Assembly (NCBI GenBank): GCA_963713625.1 | Contig: CAVQMN010000002.1 | Location: 248,001-312,000 of the forward strand | DNA from: Bog-756 sp963713625 | GTDB taxonomy: Bacteria > Actinomycetota > Acidimicrobiia > Acidimicrobiales > RAAP-2 | DNA length: 64,000 bases | Reading direction: 5' to 3' | In this document: piece after piece, positions 34,708 through 43,682 of the stretch | Position numbering within the stretch: the first letter of the stretch is position 1 | Layout: the number at the start of each line of letters is the position of its first letter | The notes under the pieces: generated by a model | What the model was told of the DNA's origin: nothing | The model's database searches: none | What the model saw: only the letters and a program-made list of their open reading frames with translations | Translations under genes and position numbers: made by a program

Positions 34708-34860
34708 ATGGGACTGATTCTGGTGTTACTTGTCATCGCTCTCGTTTTCGCCGGCATCGGCTTCGCCGTCCACCTCCTATGGATTGCCGCAGTGATCTTC
34801 TTTGTCGCTTGGCTCGTCGGCCTCATCCTCGGGACGGGTCGGAGGTCGAGATCCCGATGA
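34708..34860 (+). CDS. 50-residue hydrophobic membrane protein
   Basis: ATG GGA CTG..., two hydrophobic segments LILVLLVIALVFAGIGFAV and WIAAVIFFVAWLVGLILG, then a basic tail GRRSRSR. It resembles the small two-span 'hydrophobic proteins' common in actinobacteria. The stop overlaps the next ATG (ATGA), so it is co-translated with the LapA-like gene. Confidence 0.7.
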   Translation: MGLILVLLVIALVFAGIGFAVHLLWIAAVIFFVAWLVGLILGTGRRSRSR

Positions 34861-35243
34861 CGTTGGAGCAGCCTTCAGGAAGACCCGGACTCGACCAGGA
34901 TCCCACCGTCGAGGATGCAGTTGACCTGCGTTCTGAGAATACGTCCGTGGCCGGAGACGGTGGCGTGCCACCGTCGGGTGTCGAGCGCGTCGCTCCCACC
35001 CGGATCAGCGCGAGCTGGACGGCAGTTGTCGCCGCCGTCTTCATCCTCATCGTCCTGGTCGTCTTCATAGCCGGGAATACGCAACAGTCGACCGTGAACT
35101 TTGTCGGACTTCACGGCCACGCACCGACGGCCGTCATACTCCTGATCGCGGCCATCGCCGGTGCCTCGATCGTGGTCATCGTCGGGCTTGCTCGCATCGT
35201 CCAGCTCCGGAGGGCGGCGAAGCATTCAGAGACGACGGCCTGA
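34857..35243 (+). CDS. LapA-domain membrane protein
   Basis: 128 residues. After a hydrophilic N-terminal half (about 60 aa) come TAVVAAVFILIVLVVFIAGN, then STVNFVGLHG and TAVILLIAAIAGASIVVIVGLARI, the two-helix LapA pattern with the short extracytoplasmic loop. LapA proteins organise membrane assembly complexes in other bacteria; the role here is unknown. The ATG at 34857 overlaps the preceding small gene. Confidence 0.78.
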   Translation: MTLEQPSGRPGLDQDPTVEDAVDLRSENTSVAGDGGVPPSGVERVAPTRISASWTAVVAAVFILIVLVVFIAGNTQQSTVNFVGLHGHAPTAVILLIAAIAGASIVVIVGLARIVQLRRAAKHSETTA

Positions 35244-35406
35244 ACGAAAGACCACTGCTCCCACTTTTCCACCGGAAGCGAGGAGCGGTCCCATCGAACG
35301 TCCGACAGCAGCGAAGGACCGGGGCCCGGGCTGATTTTCCGCTTCGACTTCGCCAAACCGTGGCGTCCGAACAGAGGGCACAGGAATCGCCGGCAGCGCC
35401 ATCGCA

Positions 35407-36576
35407 TTGCCGTCCCCACATACAGAAGAGATTGAGACTTTGGACCTGAAACCACATCTGCCGCAGCCGCGAGGGCCGATCACTGAAGAGCTGTGCGACC
35501 GCTTGCCGCACGGGGTAGATGAATTCTCCCGCATGGTCCCACACCCCACCGACCGGGTGCCGGAAGAGGATCTGCAACTCGCACTCCACATTTGCTATGG
35601 GCTGCACTACGACGGATTTGCCGGTGTCTCCGAAGAGTGGGAGTGGATGCCCTCCCTGTTGGTGCTGCGCAGACAGCTCGAGCGAATATTCCTCGAGAGG
35701 TTGCTCGCCGATCCGCTCATGACACAAACGCTGCCGGGCGCCCCTACGGAGTCCCCCGAGGTCCAAAGGAGGCTTCGATCGCTCCTGGATGAAGAGGGCG
35801 GGCCTTCCCTCTCCACGTACATGAGCGAACGGGGGACCGAAGAGACGCTGAGGGAGTTCGTCATCCATCGCAGCATCTACCAGCGTAAAGAGGCGGATCC
35901 GCACACCTGGGTCATCCCCAGAGTCAGAAATCGGGCCAAGTCCGCTCTCGTCCATCTCCAGTCCGACGAATATGGAGGTGGTCGTCCGGGGAGATCCCAC
36001 GCCGAACTGTTCGCAACCACCATGGCCGTCCTCGAATTGGATCCGAGCCCAGGGGCGTACATCGACCGGGTGCCCGGCGTCTCCTTGGCCACGGACAATC
36101 TCATCTCCTTGTTCGGACTCCACCGGCGCTGGAGGGGAGCTCTCGTGGGACACCTGGCCGCATTCGAAATGACTTCCGTCGTCCCCATGTCCCGCTATGC
36201 CTCGGCCATCCGACGAATCGTCAAGAGCGATCGTGGAGCAGAGTTCTACGATGTGCATGTCGAGGCGGACGTTGCCCATGCCAGGATTGCCGCCACCGAC
36301 CTGGTCGGGGGATTGACGGAATCCGATCCGGAGGCCGCGGGCGACATCCTGTTCGGGGCCGCCGCGCTGCTTGCCGTCGAGCGTCGCTTTGCCAACCACC
36401 TCCTGGACAGCTGGGCCTTGGGGGCTTCTTCCTTACGCCTACCATCCGCGGAGGCGGAGTCGTCCCTTGCCACCCAAGGGCAGGTTCTCTGTCTAGAGGA
36501 TCTGAGGCTCGACCAAGTCAGATGTTCCGAAGATCGATCACCAGACGGCTATGGGTCGAGGGAGACCTTCAGGTAG
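35407..36576 (+). CDS. Haem-oxygenase-fold iron-containing redox enzyme (diiron candidate)
   Basis: About 389 residues, all-helical. Likely metal ligands are in EEWEWMP (helix 1), HLAAFEMTS, and FYDVHVEADVAHARIA near residue 280, which has the HxxxDxxH pattern of the 'iron-containing redox enzyme' group related to UndA and SznF. Such enzymes activate oxygen for decarboxylation, N-oxygenation or desaturation. TTG 35407 is the longest start; TTG 35440 with AGAAGAG upstream is as likely. Composition is slightly less GC-rich than its neighbours. No partner gene points to the substrate. Confidence 0.78.
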   Translation: MPSPHTEEIETLDLKPHLPQPRGPITEELCDRLPHGVDEFSRMVPHPTDRVPEEDLQLALHICYGLHYDGFAGVSEEWEWMPSLLVLRRQLERIFLERLLADPLMTQTLPGAPTESPEVQRRLRSLLDEEGGPSLSTYMSERGTEETLREFVIHRSIYQRKEADPHTWVIPRVRNRAKSALVHLQSDEYGGGRPGRSHAELFATTMAVLELDPSPGAYIDRVPGVSLATDNLISLFGLHRRWRGALVGHLAAFEMTSVVPMSRYASAIRRIVKSDRGAEFYDVHVEADVAHARIAATDLVGGLTESDPEAAGDILFGAAALLAVERRFANHLLDSWALGASSLRLPSAEAESSLATQGQVLCLEDLRLDQVRCSEDRSPDGYGSRETFR

Positions 36577-36626
36577 CCAGCGCGGGCACTGACGCCGGCG
36601 GGCGGCACCTCCATCCCCTGCTGTTC

Positions 36627-38687
36627 TTACCAAAGGCCGCCGAGCGCAATGTCGACCGCGCTGGTGACGGGAACGGCCGCCACCGGGATGCCGACGTCAG
36701 TCGCACTCCGTATGGCCCGAAGGTCCAAGAGCTCGTCCATGTCAGGCGGAAGAAACCGTGTCCGCTGGGCGTAGCTGTGCCTGTCGGTCCAGCCCGCTGG
36801 ATCTCCGTGGTGATAGCGCAAGGGTGCATAAATATGCAGGTGCTTTCGGGCACGGGTCAACGCGACATAGAAGAGACGACGTTCTTCATCCACGCTTTCC
36901 TTGTCCCCTGTGGCCAAATCGGAAGGAAAGGCTCCGTCCGCGGCATGGATCAGGTGGACCGCGGCCCACTCCCCGCCCTTGGCCGAGTGCACGGTTGAGA
37001 GCGTGAGCCAATCGTCATCCAGGGTCGGCTTGCCGGCCAAATCCCCGGTCGAAGCGGGAGGATCCAACGTGAGGTCAGCGAGGAAGCCTTCGCTGTTCTC
37101 GTAGCCAGACGCCAGGCCGGCGAGGGCGTCGAGATCGGCGAGCCGCGGCTCGGGATGGTCGTAGCGGCGTCGGATCATCGGCTCGAGAGTATGGCGCAGC
37201 GCCTCAACCTGTGGGCCGGGAGGGAGTCCCGGTGCAGTGCATATCCCGAGTCCAGAAGCGATCTGGGTCAGATCCTCCACCGATCGGTGAGCGATCCGCT
37301 CTCCCGCCGGATTCGAACAGAACGTACCCAGAGGGTTCGGACCATCGCTCCCGGGATTTCGAACACCGAGGGCCTCGACGATCCGGTTCGCCGAGCCTGG
37401 TCCGATTCCGTCGGCCATTTGCAGAACCCGCATCCATGCCAACTCGTCCCACGGATTACCGACGACCCGGAGAGCGGCGACCAAGTCCCGTACGTGGGCG
37501 GCCTCGAGAAATCGGAGCCCGCCGAACTTGACGAACGGGATTTTGCGGCGGCCGAGTTCAACTTCGAGCAGGTCGCTGTGATGAGAGGTCCGGAACAGGA
37601 CGACCTGGTCCTTCAGCAAGATCCCCGATTCGTGGTGCTCCAAGATGCTCTGGCACACGGCCTCGGCCTGGCTCTGCTGGTCCGGGCATGTGGCCAGAAC
37701 GGGACGGAGGCCACCACCGTCCGCCGTCCACAGTTGCTTTCGATATCCCTCCCCGGCACCGGCGATCACCGCGTTGGCCAGGGCGAGGATGGGACCGGTC
37801 GACCGGTAATTCTGCTCCAGCGTGACGGTCGTCGCCCCCGGGAAGTGGGCGGGAAAGTCCAAGATATTGCGAACGGTGGCAGCCCGAAACGAGTAGATGG
37901 CCTGGGCATCGTCGCCCACCACTGTGAGGCGGGCGTCCCTCGACCGCAGTGCTCGCAGTATGTCCGCCTGCACGACGCTCGTGTCCTGATACTCATCGAC
38001 AAGTACATGATCGAAGGTTGCGGCCAGGACCGGGCCGACGTCACGATCGAGGACGGCAGCGCGCCAATGCAGCAGGAGGTCCTCAAAGTCCAGGAGGTGT
38101 TGCGCTCGCTTTCGCTCCGTATACGCCGAAAAGATCGCGCCCAGGCCTTCGATGTCGTCGGCGCACCAGGGAAAGATGCGCAGGACGGTGTCCTCGAGCG
38201 TCACCTGGCTGCTGACGACGCGTGAATAGATCGCTGTCACCGTCTCCGTGCGGGGAAACCGATGACGGACACCGGCGGCGATCGGTGCGCGAACCAGACC
38301 GATGAGGTCACGGACGTCACCCGGATCGAGCACACTGAATCCCTCGGCCAGGCCCAGCGCCGACCTGTACCGCCGCAGGACACGATGGGCGACCGAGTGA
38401 AACGTCCCTGCTTCCACCCGGCGCGCCGACGCGGGATCAGCGATCTGTCCCGCCCGCCGAATCAATTCAGCGGCCGCGCGCCGGCTGAACGTGACCAGAA
38501 GAATCCTCTCGGGGGCCACTCCCTCCTCGAGGAGCCGCGCCAGTCGGCTCACCAGTGTCCGTGTTTTACCGGTACCGGCGCCCGCCACGATGAGCAACGG
38601 ACCGCCTTCGTGGTCAACGGCCGTTCGCTGCATCTCGTTCAGTCCCTGCGCCCATTGGGGGGACTCGGACGCGATGGTGGATGCCAC
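36627..38687 (-). CDS. UvrD/PcrA-type superfamily 1 DNA helicase
   Basis: 686 residues. Walker A GAGTGKT (about 37-43), TFSRRAAAEL (Ia), VDEYQDTS (motif II), VGDDAQAIYSF (III), LEQNYRS (IV), TVHSAKGGEW (V) and VALTRARK (VI) are all intact. It unwinds DNA in repair. GTG start; a perfect LexA box lies 22-35 bp upstream, so it is predicted to be SOS-induced. It is convergent with the diiron-enzyme gene. Confidence 0.95.
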   Translation of the reverse strand: MASTIASESPQWAQGLNEMQRTAVDHEGGPLLIVAGAGTGKTRTLVSRLARLLEEGVAPERILLVTFSRRAAAELIRRAGQIADPASARRVEAGTFHSVAHRVLRRYRSALGLAEGFSVLDPGDVRDLIGLVRAPIAAGVRHRFPRTETVTAIYSRVVSSQVTLEDTVLRIFPWCADDIEGLGAIFSAYTERKRAQHLLDFEDLLLHWRAAVLDRDVGPVLAATFDHVLVDEYQDTSVVQADILRALRSRDARLTVVGDDAQAIYSFRAATVRNILDFPAHFPGATTVTLEQNYRSTGPILALANAVIAGAGEGYRKQLWTADGGGLRPVLATCPDQQSQAEAVCQSILEHHESGILLKDQVVLFRTSHHSDLLEVELGRRKIPFVKFGGLRFLEAAHVRDLVAALRVVGNPWDELAWMRVLQMADGIGPGSANRIVEALGVRNPGSDGPNPLGTFCSNPAGERIAHRSVEDLTQIASGLGICTAPGLPPGPQVEALRHTLEPMIRRRYDHPEPRLADLDALAGLASGYENSEGFLADLTLDPPASTGDLAGKPTLDDDWLTLSTVHSAKGGEWAAVHLIHAADGAFPSDLATGDKESVDEERRLFYVALTRARKHLHIYAPLRYHHGDPAGWTDRHSYAQRTRFLPPDMDELLDLRAIRSATDVGIPVAAVPVTSAVDIALGGLW

Positions 38688-38708
38688 ACGACCACTCTAG
38701 CCCTGTCA

Positions 38709-38722
38709 CGAACATATGTTCG
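38709..38722 (-). promoter_or_regulatory. LexA/SOS box upstream of uvrD-like helicase
   Basis: CGAACATATGTTCG is a perfect 14-bp palindrome with the actinobacterial/Gram-positive LexA core GAACNNNNGTTC. Its 3' edge is 21 bp before the helicase GTG. It could also act on the plus-strand Gly-rich gene about 185 bp away. Confidence 0.82.
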
Positions 38723-38906
38723 CCGCTTCCCCAGGGCCGGGTGCAGTGACTCCCCGCTTCAGCCACGATCTGGCGCGAAGACGCAGGTCTAGGATGTCGG
38801 TGGTCGGAAGGCGGGGGGAACCATCGATGATCGAGAAGTTGGTTCAGGCAAGCGTCAGGGTTGGCAGCTGCCCGCGCCGGAACCCCCTGGCGTGCGGGGC
38901 CGGGTG

Positions 38907-39551
38907 GTGAGTACGGCACACTCGGTGCGGCGCCGTCGTTGGATCAATCCGGTCACCATGGGCGCGATCGGCCTCGTGGTCCTGGTTGCCATCGGGATCT
39001 CCATAGGCATGCTCGCCGGCGGCTCGGCCAGCGGAGGCAGCTATGACGGGTCCTTCGGGTCCAATCCGAACGGTGTCGGTGTCACCGCTGATTCGGGGAC
39101 GACTGGCGGTACCGGCACAGCCAGCGGCGGAGCGAGCGCAAACGCCGGGAGCTCGGGCGCCGGCAACACCGGGACAGGCAATACGGGAAGTTCGGGTGGT
39201 GGCGCCAACCCGCCGCAGACGGGCGGTACCGGGGTCGGCAACACAGGCGCGGGCGCCGGCGCCGGTACGGAAGGTTCCGTCGGAAGCGCGGGCACCGGCA
39301 CGGGCGGTGCCGCGGGAGCGGGATCCGGTACCCCGGGGACGAGTGCCGGGACCGACTCGGGGGGTGCCGCGGGGAGTGCCGGAGCAGGAGGTGCCGGAAC
39401 TGCCGGAAGTGCCGGAGCAGGAGGTGCCGGAACTGCCGGAGGTGCCGGAACGGTGGCAAACGGATCCGGAAACAACACGGCAAACAGCGCGGCAGGCAGT
39501 GGTGCCGGCGTCACGCCGCCTGTTGGAACCTCGAGTTCCACCGCCGGTTGA
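38907..39551 (+). CDS. Membrane-anchored Gly/Ala/Ser/Thr-rich extracytoplasmic protein
   Basis: About 214 residues. A basic N-terminus (SVRRRRWINP) is followed by one membrane helix (MGAIGLVVLVAIGISIGMLAGG) and about 170 residues made almost only of Gly, Ala, Ser, Thr and Asn with no predicted fold. GTG starts at 38892, 38904 and 38907 are all in frame; none has a strong ribosome-binding site. Codon phasing (G/C at third positions) supports this frame. It may be a surface linker or cell-wall protein; function unknown. Confidence 0.55.
   Translation: MSTAHSVRRRRWINPVTMGAIGLVVLVAIGISIGMLAGGSASGGSYDGSFGSNPNGVGVTADSGTTGGTGTASGGASANAGSSGAGNTGTGNTGSSGGGANPPQTGGTGVGNTGAGAGAGTEGSVGSAGTGTGGAAGAGSGTPGTSAGTDSGGAAGSAGAGGAGTAGSAGAGGAGTAGGAGTVANGSGNNTANSAAGSGAGVTPPVGTSSSTAG
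39375..39440 (+). repeat. 33-bp tandem duplication inside Gly-rich gene
   Basis: Two copies (39375-39407 and 39408-39440) beginning AGTGCCGGAGCAGGAGGTGC encode an 11-residue unit, SAGAGGAGTAG, twice. A recent in-frame duplication or slippage event. Confidence 0.8.
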
Positions 39552-39579
39552 CGGCACGCGGTGGAACACCGGGCTGCCG

Positions 39580-41760
39580 TCAGCGTCCGGATCGTCTCCT
39601 GCGCCAGTCGCAGACGAAGGCGACAGCCAGTACCACGGGGGTTAGCACCAGGAGCGGGACGTAGAAAGAGAACCCCTGGTACTGGAAGTCCACCCTGTGG
39701 GTCCCCGGCCCCACGCTGATCCCGACCAGAGCCGGTGCCACCATGACCGTGGTCGCCGCCTCGCCGTCGAGGCGGACGGACCACCCGGGGTCGAACGAGG
39801 CCGACAGCACCACCAAGGCACACGTTCGCAACCGGACGACCATCCGGGCTGAACCCTGGTCGAGCTGGACCTGCTCGGAGAGGACGGCTCCATCGGTCTG
39901 ATCGGTCAAGGAGGGCCCGGAGCCAGGGACGTCCTGGGTACCGCCGCCCGCGTAGTTGACGAGGAGGGCATTCCCCTCCCCGGGCAACGGGGAGCGGAGG
40001 TAGGCCGCCGATCGACGACCGATGTCGGCCCGGTTCGCCGTGAGGGTGCCGTCGACTCGGGCGACGAAGGCGTAGCTGACCGAAGGCAGCTCCCACAGGG
40101 CGTACGGGGCACGGACCATGACCAGCGTGGCCGGTACCGGCGGTCGCATGCCCTGGGGCGCGAGAATATAGCGGACCCCGAACAGCTTGTAGTCGCCCGG
40201 ATTCGACTGGTCGAAGTAGTACTCGGGATCGGTCATCAGTGATGCGGTCCGCAGGGTGTACCCCACCTCGTCGATGTCCTGGCTCTCGAGATACTTGAAG
40301 ACCGGCACGGCACCGACCGTGAATTGCTGGCCCCAATTGTTCGGTGACCCGGCGTAGACGCGTCCGTCGCCCGCGCCACGGATCCGGTTGAGGATCGGGG
40401 TCATCGTCGCCCCCTGGCGACTGTCGGCCACCCGTTGATCGTTGACGGCGGCGGCGTTGTGCCGATCGCCGGCTACCAGCTGGGTCCAGGCCGGGGCCAG
40501 CACCACCACTCCCAGGAGGACGGCGGCGGCCAACGCCGAGCGACGCACCCAGGGCCGCGCGTCGGCTTGGGTCCATCCGGGTTCCTGCCATCGTCGGACG
40601 AGAAGAAGGGCGGTTGTGCCCACGACCGTCACCCCCAAGCCGGCCAGGTACAGGCCGGCAAGCTGGATCCCGGACATGAACCGCCTCATGAAGATGTCGG
40701 TGCTGCCCGGAAGGATATCGACGAGCGACCCGAACGTCGTCCGGCCGAACGAGAGGAGCAGGCTCATGACCACGAGGAGGAGGAGGACTCGGACGCGCTC
40801 GTCGCGTCGGAACCGGACCATGCTGGTCACCAGCCCGACGGCGGCCAGGAGGGTCAGGACCGGCAGGCGACCCGCGTCCAGCAGCTGACCGGACACCATC
40901 CAGGAGAGGACCCGCCGAGCGCCGTAGCCGTTCTCGAGGGCGGTCCCACCCAGGATCTCGTTGACCGCGGCCCACCGGGCCGAGAGGACCAGCGGGATGG
41001 TCACCCAGGCCGTGGCGGCCACCGTTCCACCGGCGACGATGAGGGCGCGCCCGATCCGGGGCTTCAGGGAGGACGGGGTGAGGAATGGGAACACGAGGAT
41101 CGGGATCAGGGCGAGGTACCCCGTCTCGAAGTGCAGCATCACCGTCAACGACGCGAAGGTGATGGCGGGCAGGTACCGACGACCCTCACTGATGGCCTGC
41201 CAGCAGTACCCCCAGGCCAGGGGCAGACAGAGCATGGCCCACAGCTGGGTCCAGACACCGAATCCGACCCACACATAGGCCTTGGCCTCGAAGCCGACGC
41301 CGATCGTGCTGACGATGAACGGGGAGAGCAGTGCGGCCGCCCCCGCCGTCCACCGTTGGAATCGCAAGGCGCGGGCCCCCAGATACACGGTGACAGGCCA
41401 GAGGCAGACCAGCAGGTACAAGCTCCAGGCGAAGGACCGGTTCGGTCCCATCAGGATGCCCGCCAGACCGGTGATGGTGGAAGGAAGGCTCTGGTAGTGC
41501 AGGAACTGGGGGGATCCGAGACCCAGGTATGGGAACCAGCTGGTCTGGGGCAGATGACCTGCCTCGATCCTGGCAGTGGCGAACCGGACCATCTGCTCGT
41601 GGACGGAGCTGTCGTCGAGGTAGGTGACGGGAAGCACCTCGGCCCGGAGGAACCAGTAGTTGAACAGGACCGGCGCCAGCACGAGCAGCCACTCGGGTGG
41701 AAAGGAGCGCCAGCTGTCCGTCCTCTCCAGGCGATCCTCCGGGTCGGTGGGCTCAGCCAA
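39580..41760 (-). CDS. Large polytopic membrane protein (YfhO/GT-C-like)
   Basis: 726 residues with roughly 11-13 membrane helices in the first 430 and one near the C-terminus (FYVPLLVLTPVVLAVAFV), separated by an extracytoplasmic domain of about 260 residues. YLDDSSVHEQMVRFA in the first loop is the kind of acidic motif seen in GT-C transferases, and the overall layout resembles YfhO-type lipid-linked sugar transferases. TTG start overlaps the ABC permease stop by 8 bp. A role in decorating or receiving the operon's exported substrate is inferred. Confidence 0.72.
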   Translation of the reverse strand: MAEPTDPEDRLERTDSWRSFPPEWLLVLAPVLFNYWFLRAEVLPVTYLDDSSVHEQMVRFATARIEAGHLPQTSWFPYLGLGSPQFLHYQSLPSTITGLAGILMGPNRSFAWSLYLLVCLWPVTVYLGARALRFQRWTAGAAALLSPFIVSTIGVGFEAKAYVWVGFGVWTQLWAMLCLPLAWGYCWQAISEGRRYLPAITFASLTVMLHFETGYLALIPILVFPFLTPSSLKPRIGRALIVAGGTVAATAWVTIPLVLSARWAAVNEILGGTALENGYGARRVLSWMVSGQLLDAGRLPVLTLLAAVGLVTSMVRFRRDERVRVLLLLVVMSLLLSFGRTTFGSLVDILPGSTDIFMRRFMSGIQLAGLYLAGLGVTVVGTTALLLVRRWQEPGWTQADARPWVRRSALAAAVLLGVVVLAPAWTQLVAGDRHNAAAVNDQRVADSRQGATMTPILNRIRGAGDGRVYAGSPNNWGQQFTVGAVPVFKYLESQDIDEVGYTLRTASLMTDPEYYFDQSNPGDYKLFGVRYILAPQGMRPPVPATLVMVRAPYALWELPSVSYAFVARVDGTLTANRADIGRRSAAYLRSPLPGEGNALLVNYAGGGTQDVPGSGPSLTDQTDGAVLSEQVQLDQGSARMVVRLRTCALVVLSASFDPGWSVRLDGEAATTVMVAPALVGISVGPGTHRVDFQYQGFSFYVPLLVLTPVVLAVAFVCDWRRRRSGR

Positions 41761-42937
41761 GTCGGAGTGTCTCGAGCGGCTCGAGACGAGCCGCTTTGAT
41801 CGACGGGTACAGTCCCGCGGTGACCGAGACGAGAAGTGCGAGTCCCATCCAGATGGGGATGTCGCCGTAGTCGATGACGACGGTCCAACCCTGGAAGGCG
41901 GAAACGCTGTAGACGATCAGCACCCCGAGCGCGGCGCCGATCGCGCCGCCGAGCACACCGACGAAGAGCGATTCGAGGAGGAACTGGGACCCGATCTTGG
42001 ACCGGCTGTGCCCGACGGCGCGCCGGATGCCGATCTCCGCCGACCGCTGGATCACCGAGATGGACATGACATTGGCGATTCCGATCCCACCGACGGTCAG
42101 GGCCAGGAGACCGGCCAGGAGCGCCACCTGCTGCAGGGTCTTGTTGGCCTGAGCCGCGGCTTGGAGCACGTCGCTCGGGATCTGCGTCGAGGTCTGCGTG
42201 GGACCACCCAGATTGAGTGCGATCGGAATGGCGCTGGCGGTGGCCTGCGTCGTTCCCGGCACTGCCCGGATATAGAGCTGGTTGGGCCGTCCGTTGGTGT
42301 TGAAGATGTTCTTCGCCGCCCACTGGGTGACGAATGCCGCATCGTCCAGCTCCGGATCGAGCGCCACGGAGCCGAGTACGCCGACCACACCGAAGTTGGT
42401 CCCGTTGAGGCGGACGGTGCGGATCTCACCCGGCAGGTACCCGTACTGCTGGGCGATCCCCTCGCCGAGCACGACTGATCGGGTGTGGAGCTGATTGTCG
42501 GCGCCGTTCAGCCACCGACCGCTGACCATCGGGACACCGAGGACGGAAGGCAGTTTGTCGTCGGCCGCTCGCACCGGAACGGGAAAAGCCTGATAGTAGG
42601 TACTGGCCCCCTGGATGGGCAGCGCCACCACCCCGGAGAGATTGGTGGTGGCCGACGCGCTGGTTACCGTGGAGACGTTCTCCACGCGCTCGACGGCATC
42701 GCTGGTGAACGTCGGATTCTGTGATCCGAATGTCCCGCCGGCCTGGGCGATGATCAGGTTGGTCCCCAAGGTCGAGAGTTGGGCCTGCAGCGCGCCTTTG
42801 GCGCTTTCGGTCAGGCCCACTGCGCTGACCATGGCCGCCACCCCGATGATCGGGCCCAGCATGATCAGCAGGGTGCGGATCTTTCGTGCCCGGAGGCCGG
42901 ACCAGGCCACGCCGAGCAGGTCGTCGAAGTTGCTCAT
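41753..42937 (-). CDS. MacB/FtsX-type ABC transporter permease
   Basis: 394 residues: N-terminal helix (RTLLIMLGPIIGVAAMVSAVG), a large extracytoplasmic MacB-PCD domain (about 45-250), then three helices (VALLAGLLALTVGGIGIANVM, IGAALGVLIVYSV and IWMGLALLVSVTAGL). These permeases transmit force to the periplasm rather than passing substrate through the membrane. Its ATG overlaps the ATPase stop (ATGA). Confidence 0.92.
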   Translation of the reverse strand: MSNFDDLLGVAWSGLRARKIRTLLIMLGPIIGVAAMVSAVGLTESAKGALQAQLSTLGTNLIIAQAGGTFGSQNPTFTSDAVERVENVSTVTSASATTNLSGVVALPIQGASTYYQAFPVPVRAADDKLPSVLGVPMVSGRWLNGADNQLHTRSVVLGEGIAQQYGYLPGEIRTVRLNGTNFGVVGVLGSVALDPELDDAAFVTQWAAKNIFNTNGRPNQLYIRAVPGTTQATASAIPIALNLGGPTQTSTQIPSDVLQAAAQANKTLQQVALLAGLLALTVGGIGIANVMSISVIQRSAEIGIRRAVGHSRSKIGSQFLLESLFVGVLGGAIGAALGVLIVYSVSAFQGWTVVIDYGDIPIWMGLALLVSVTAGLYPSIKAARLEPLETLRLG

Positions 42938-43680
42938 CGGACAGGTGCGGCCAGGTAGTCGTCGCTCACGATGCGCCCGTCCCGCATGGAGACCATCCGG
43001 TGCGCGGTGGACGCCACCGTCATGTCGTGGGTGACCATGACGACCGCCCGCTCCGGCGACTGCAGGCTACGGAAGATGTCGAGGACGTGGGCTGCGTTGA
43101 CCGAGTCGAGCGCCCCCGTGGGCTCATCGGCCAGGATCATCAGGGGGTCAGTCACAATGGCGCGTGCCAGGGCGACGCGCTGTTGCTCACCTCCCGACAT
43201 CTGCACCGGTCGGTGATCGGCGCGTTGGGAAAGACCCAGCCGCTCGAGCGCGGCCAGGGCCCGATCACGACGCTCCTTCGGCCGGAGATCGCGATAGAGG
43301 AGCGCCGTCTCCACGTTGCCCACCGCGGTGAGATGGGGAATGAGATGGAACTGTTGGAAGACGAAGCCAATAGAGTCCCCGCGCAGCTTGGAGCGGGTCG
43401 GGTCGTCGAGAACACTCACATCCTGCCCGGCGATACGGATGACTCCTGAAGTGGGTAGATCGAGGACGCCGAGCAGGCCGAGCATGGTGGACTTCCCCGA
43501 TCCCGATGGCCCCACAATGGACATGAAGTCACCGGGAAGTACCCGCAGGGACACGTCGCGCAAGGCGTAGACCTGGATCTCCTCGCCGTAGACGCGAGAG
43601 ACCGACTCGAGCTCGAGGAGGGGCAGCGTCTTGACCTCGGGCGTGCCGCCGGGCGGGGTCTCCTCCATGGTGGGAGCCAC
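42934..43680 (-). CDS. MacB/LolD-type ABC transporter ATP-binding protein
   Basis: 248 residues. Walker A GPSGSGKST, Q-loop FQQFHLIPHLT, signature MSGGEQQRVALARA, Walker B ILADEPTGALD and the H-loop VTHDM are complete, in the LolD/MacB/FtsE class. It is two bases from the adaptor gene stop and overlaps the permease gene, so it is the energy subunit of this operon. Confidence 0.95.
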   Translation of the reverse strand: MAPTMEETPPGGTPEVKTLPLLELESVSRVYGEEIQVYALRDVSLRVLPGDFMSIVGPSGSGKSTMLGLLGVLDLPTSGVIRIAGQDVSVLDDPTRSKLRGDSIGFVFQQFHLIPHLTAVGNVETALLYRDLRPKERRDRALAALERLGLSQRADHRPVQMSGGEQQRVALARAIVTDPLMILADEPTGALDSVNAAHVLDIFRSLQSPERAVVMVTHDMTVASTAHRMVSMRDGRIVSDDYLAAPVR

Positions 43681-43682
43681 GG

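Noticed and set aside
37155..38225. Plus-strand 356-codon frame opposite the UvrD-like gene
   Set aside because: All helicase motifs are on the other strand and this frame has none.
39041..40975. Reverse-strand 644-codon frame across the Gly-rich gene and the membrane protein
   Set aside because: It is out of frame with the clear transmembrane pattern of 39580-41760 and gives Pro/Ala/Arg low complexity.
40435..41799. Plus-strand 454-codon frame opposite the YfhO-like gene
   Set aside because: Asp/Gly/Gln/Arg-rich antisense shadow of membrane helices.
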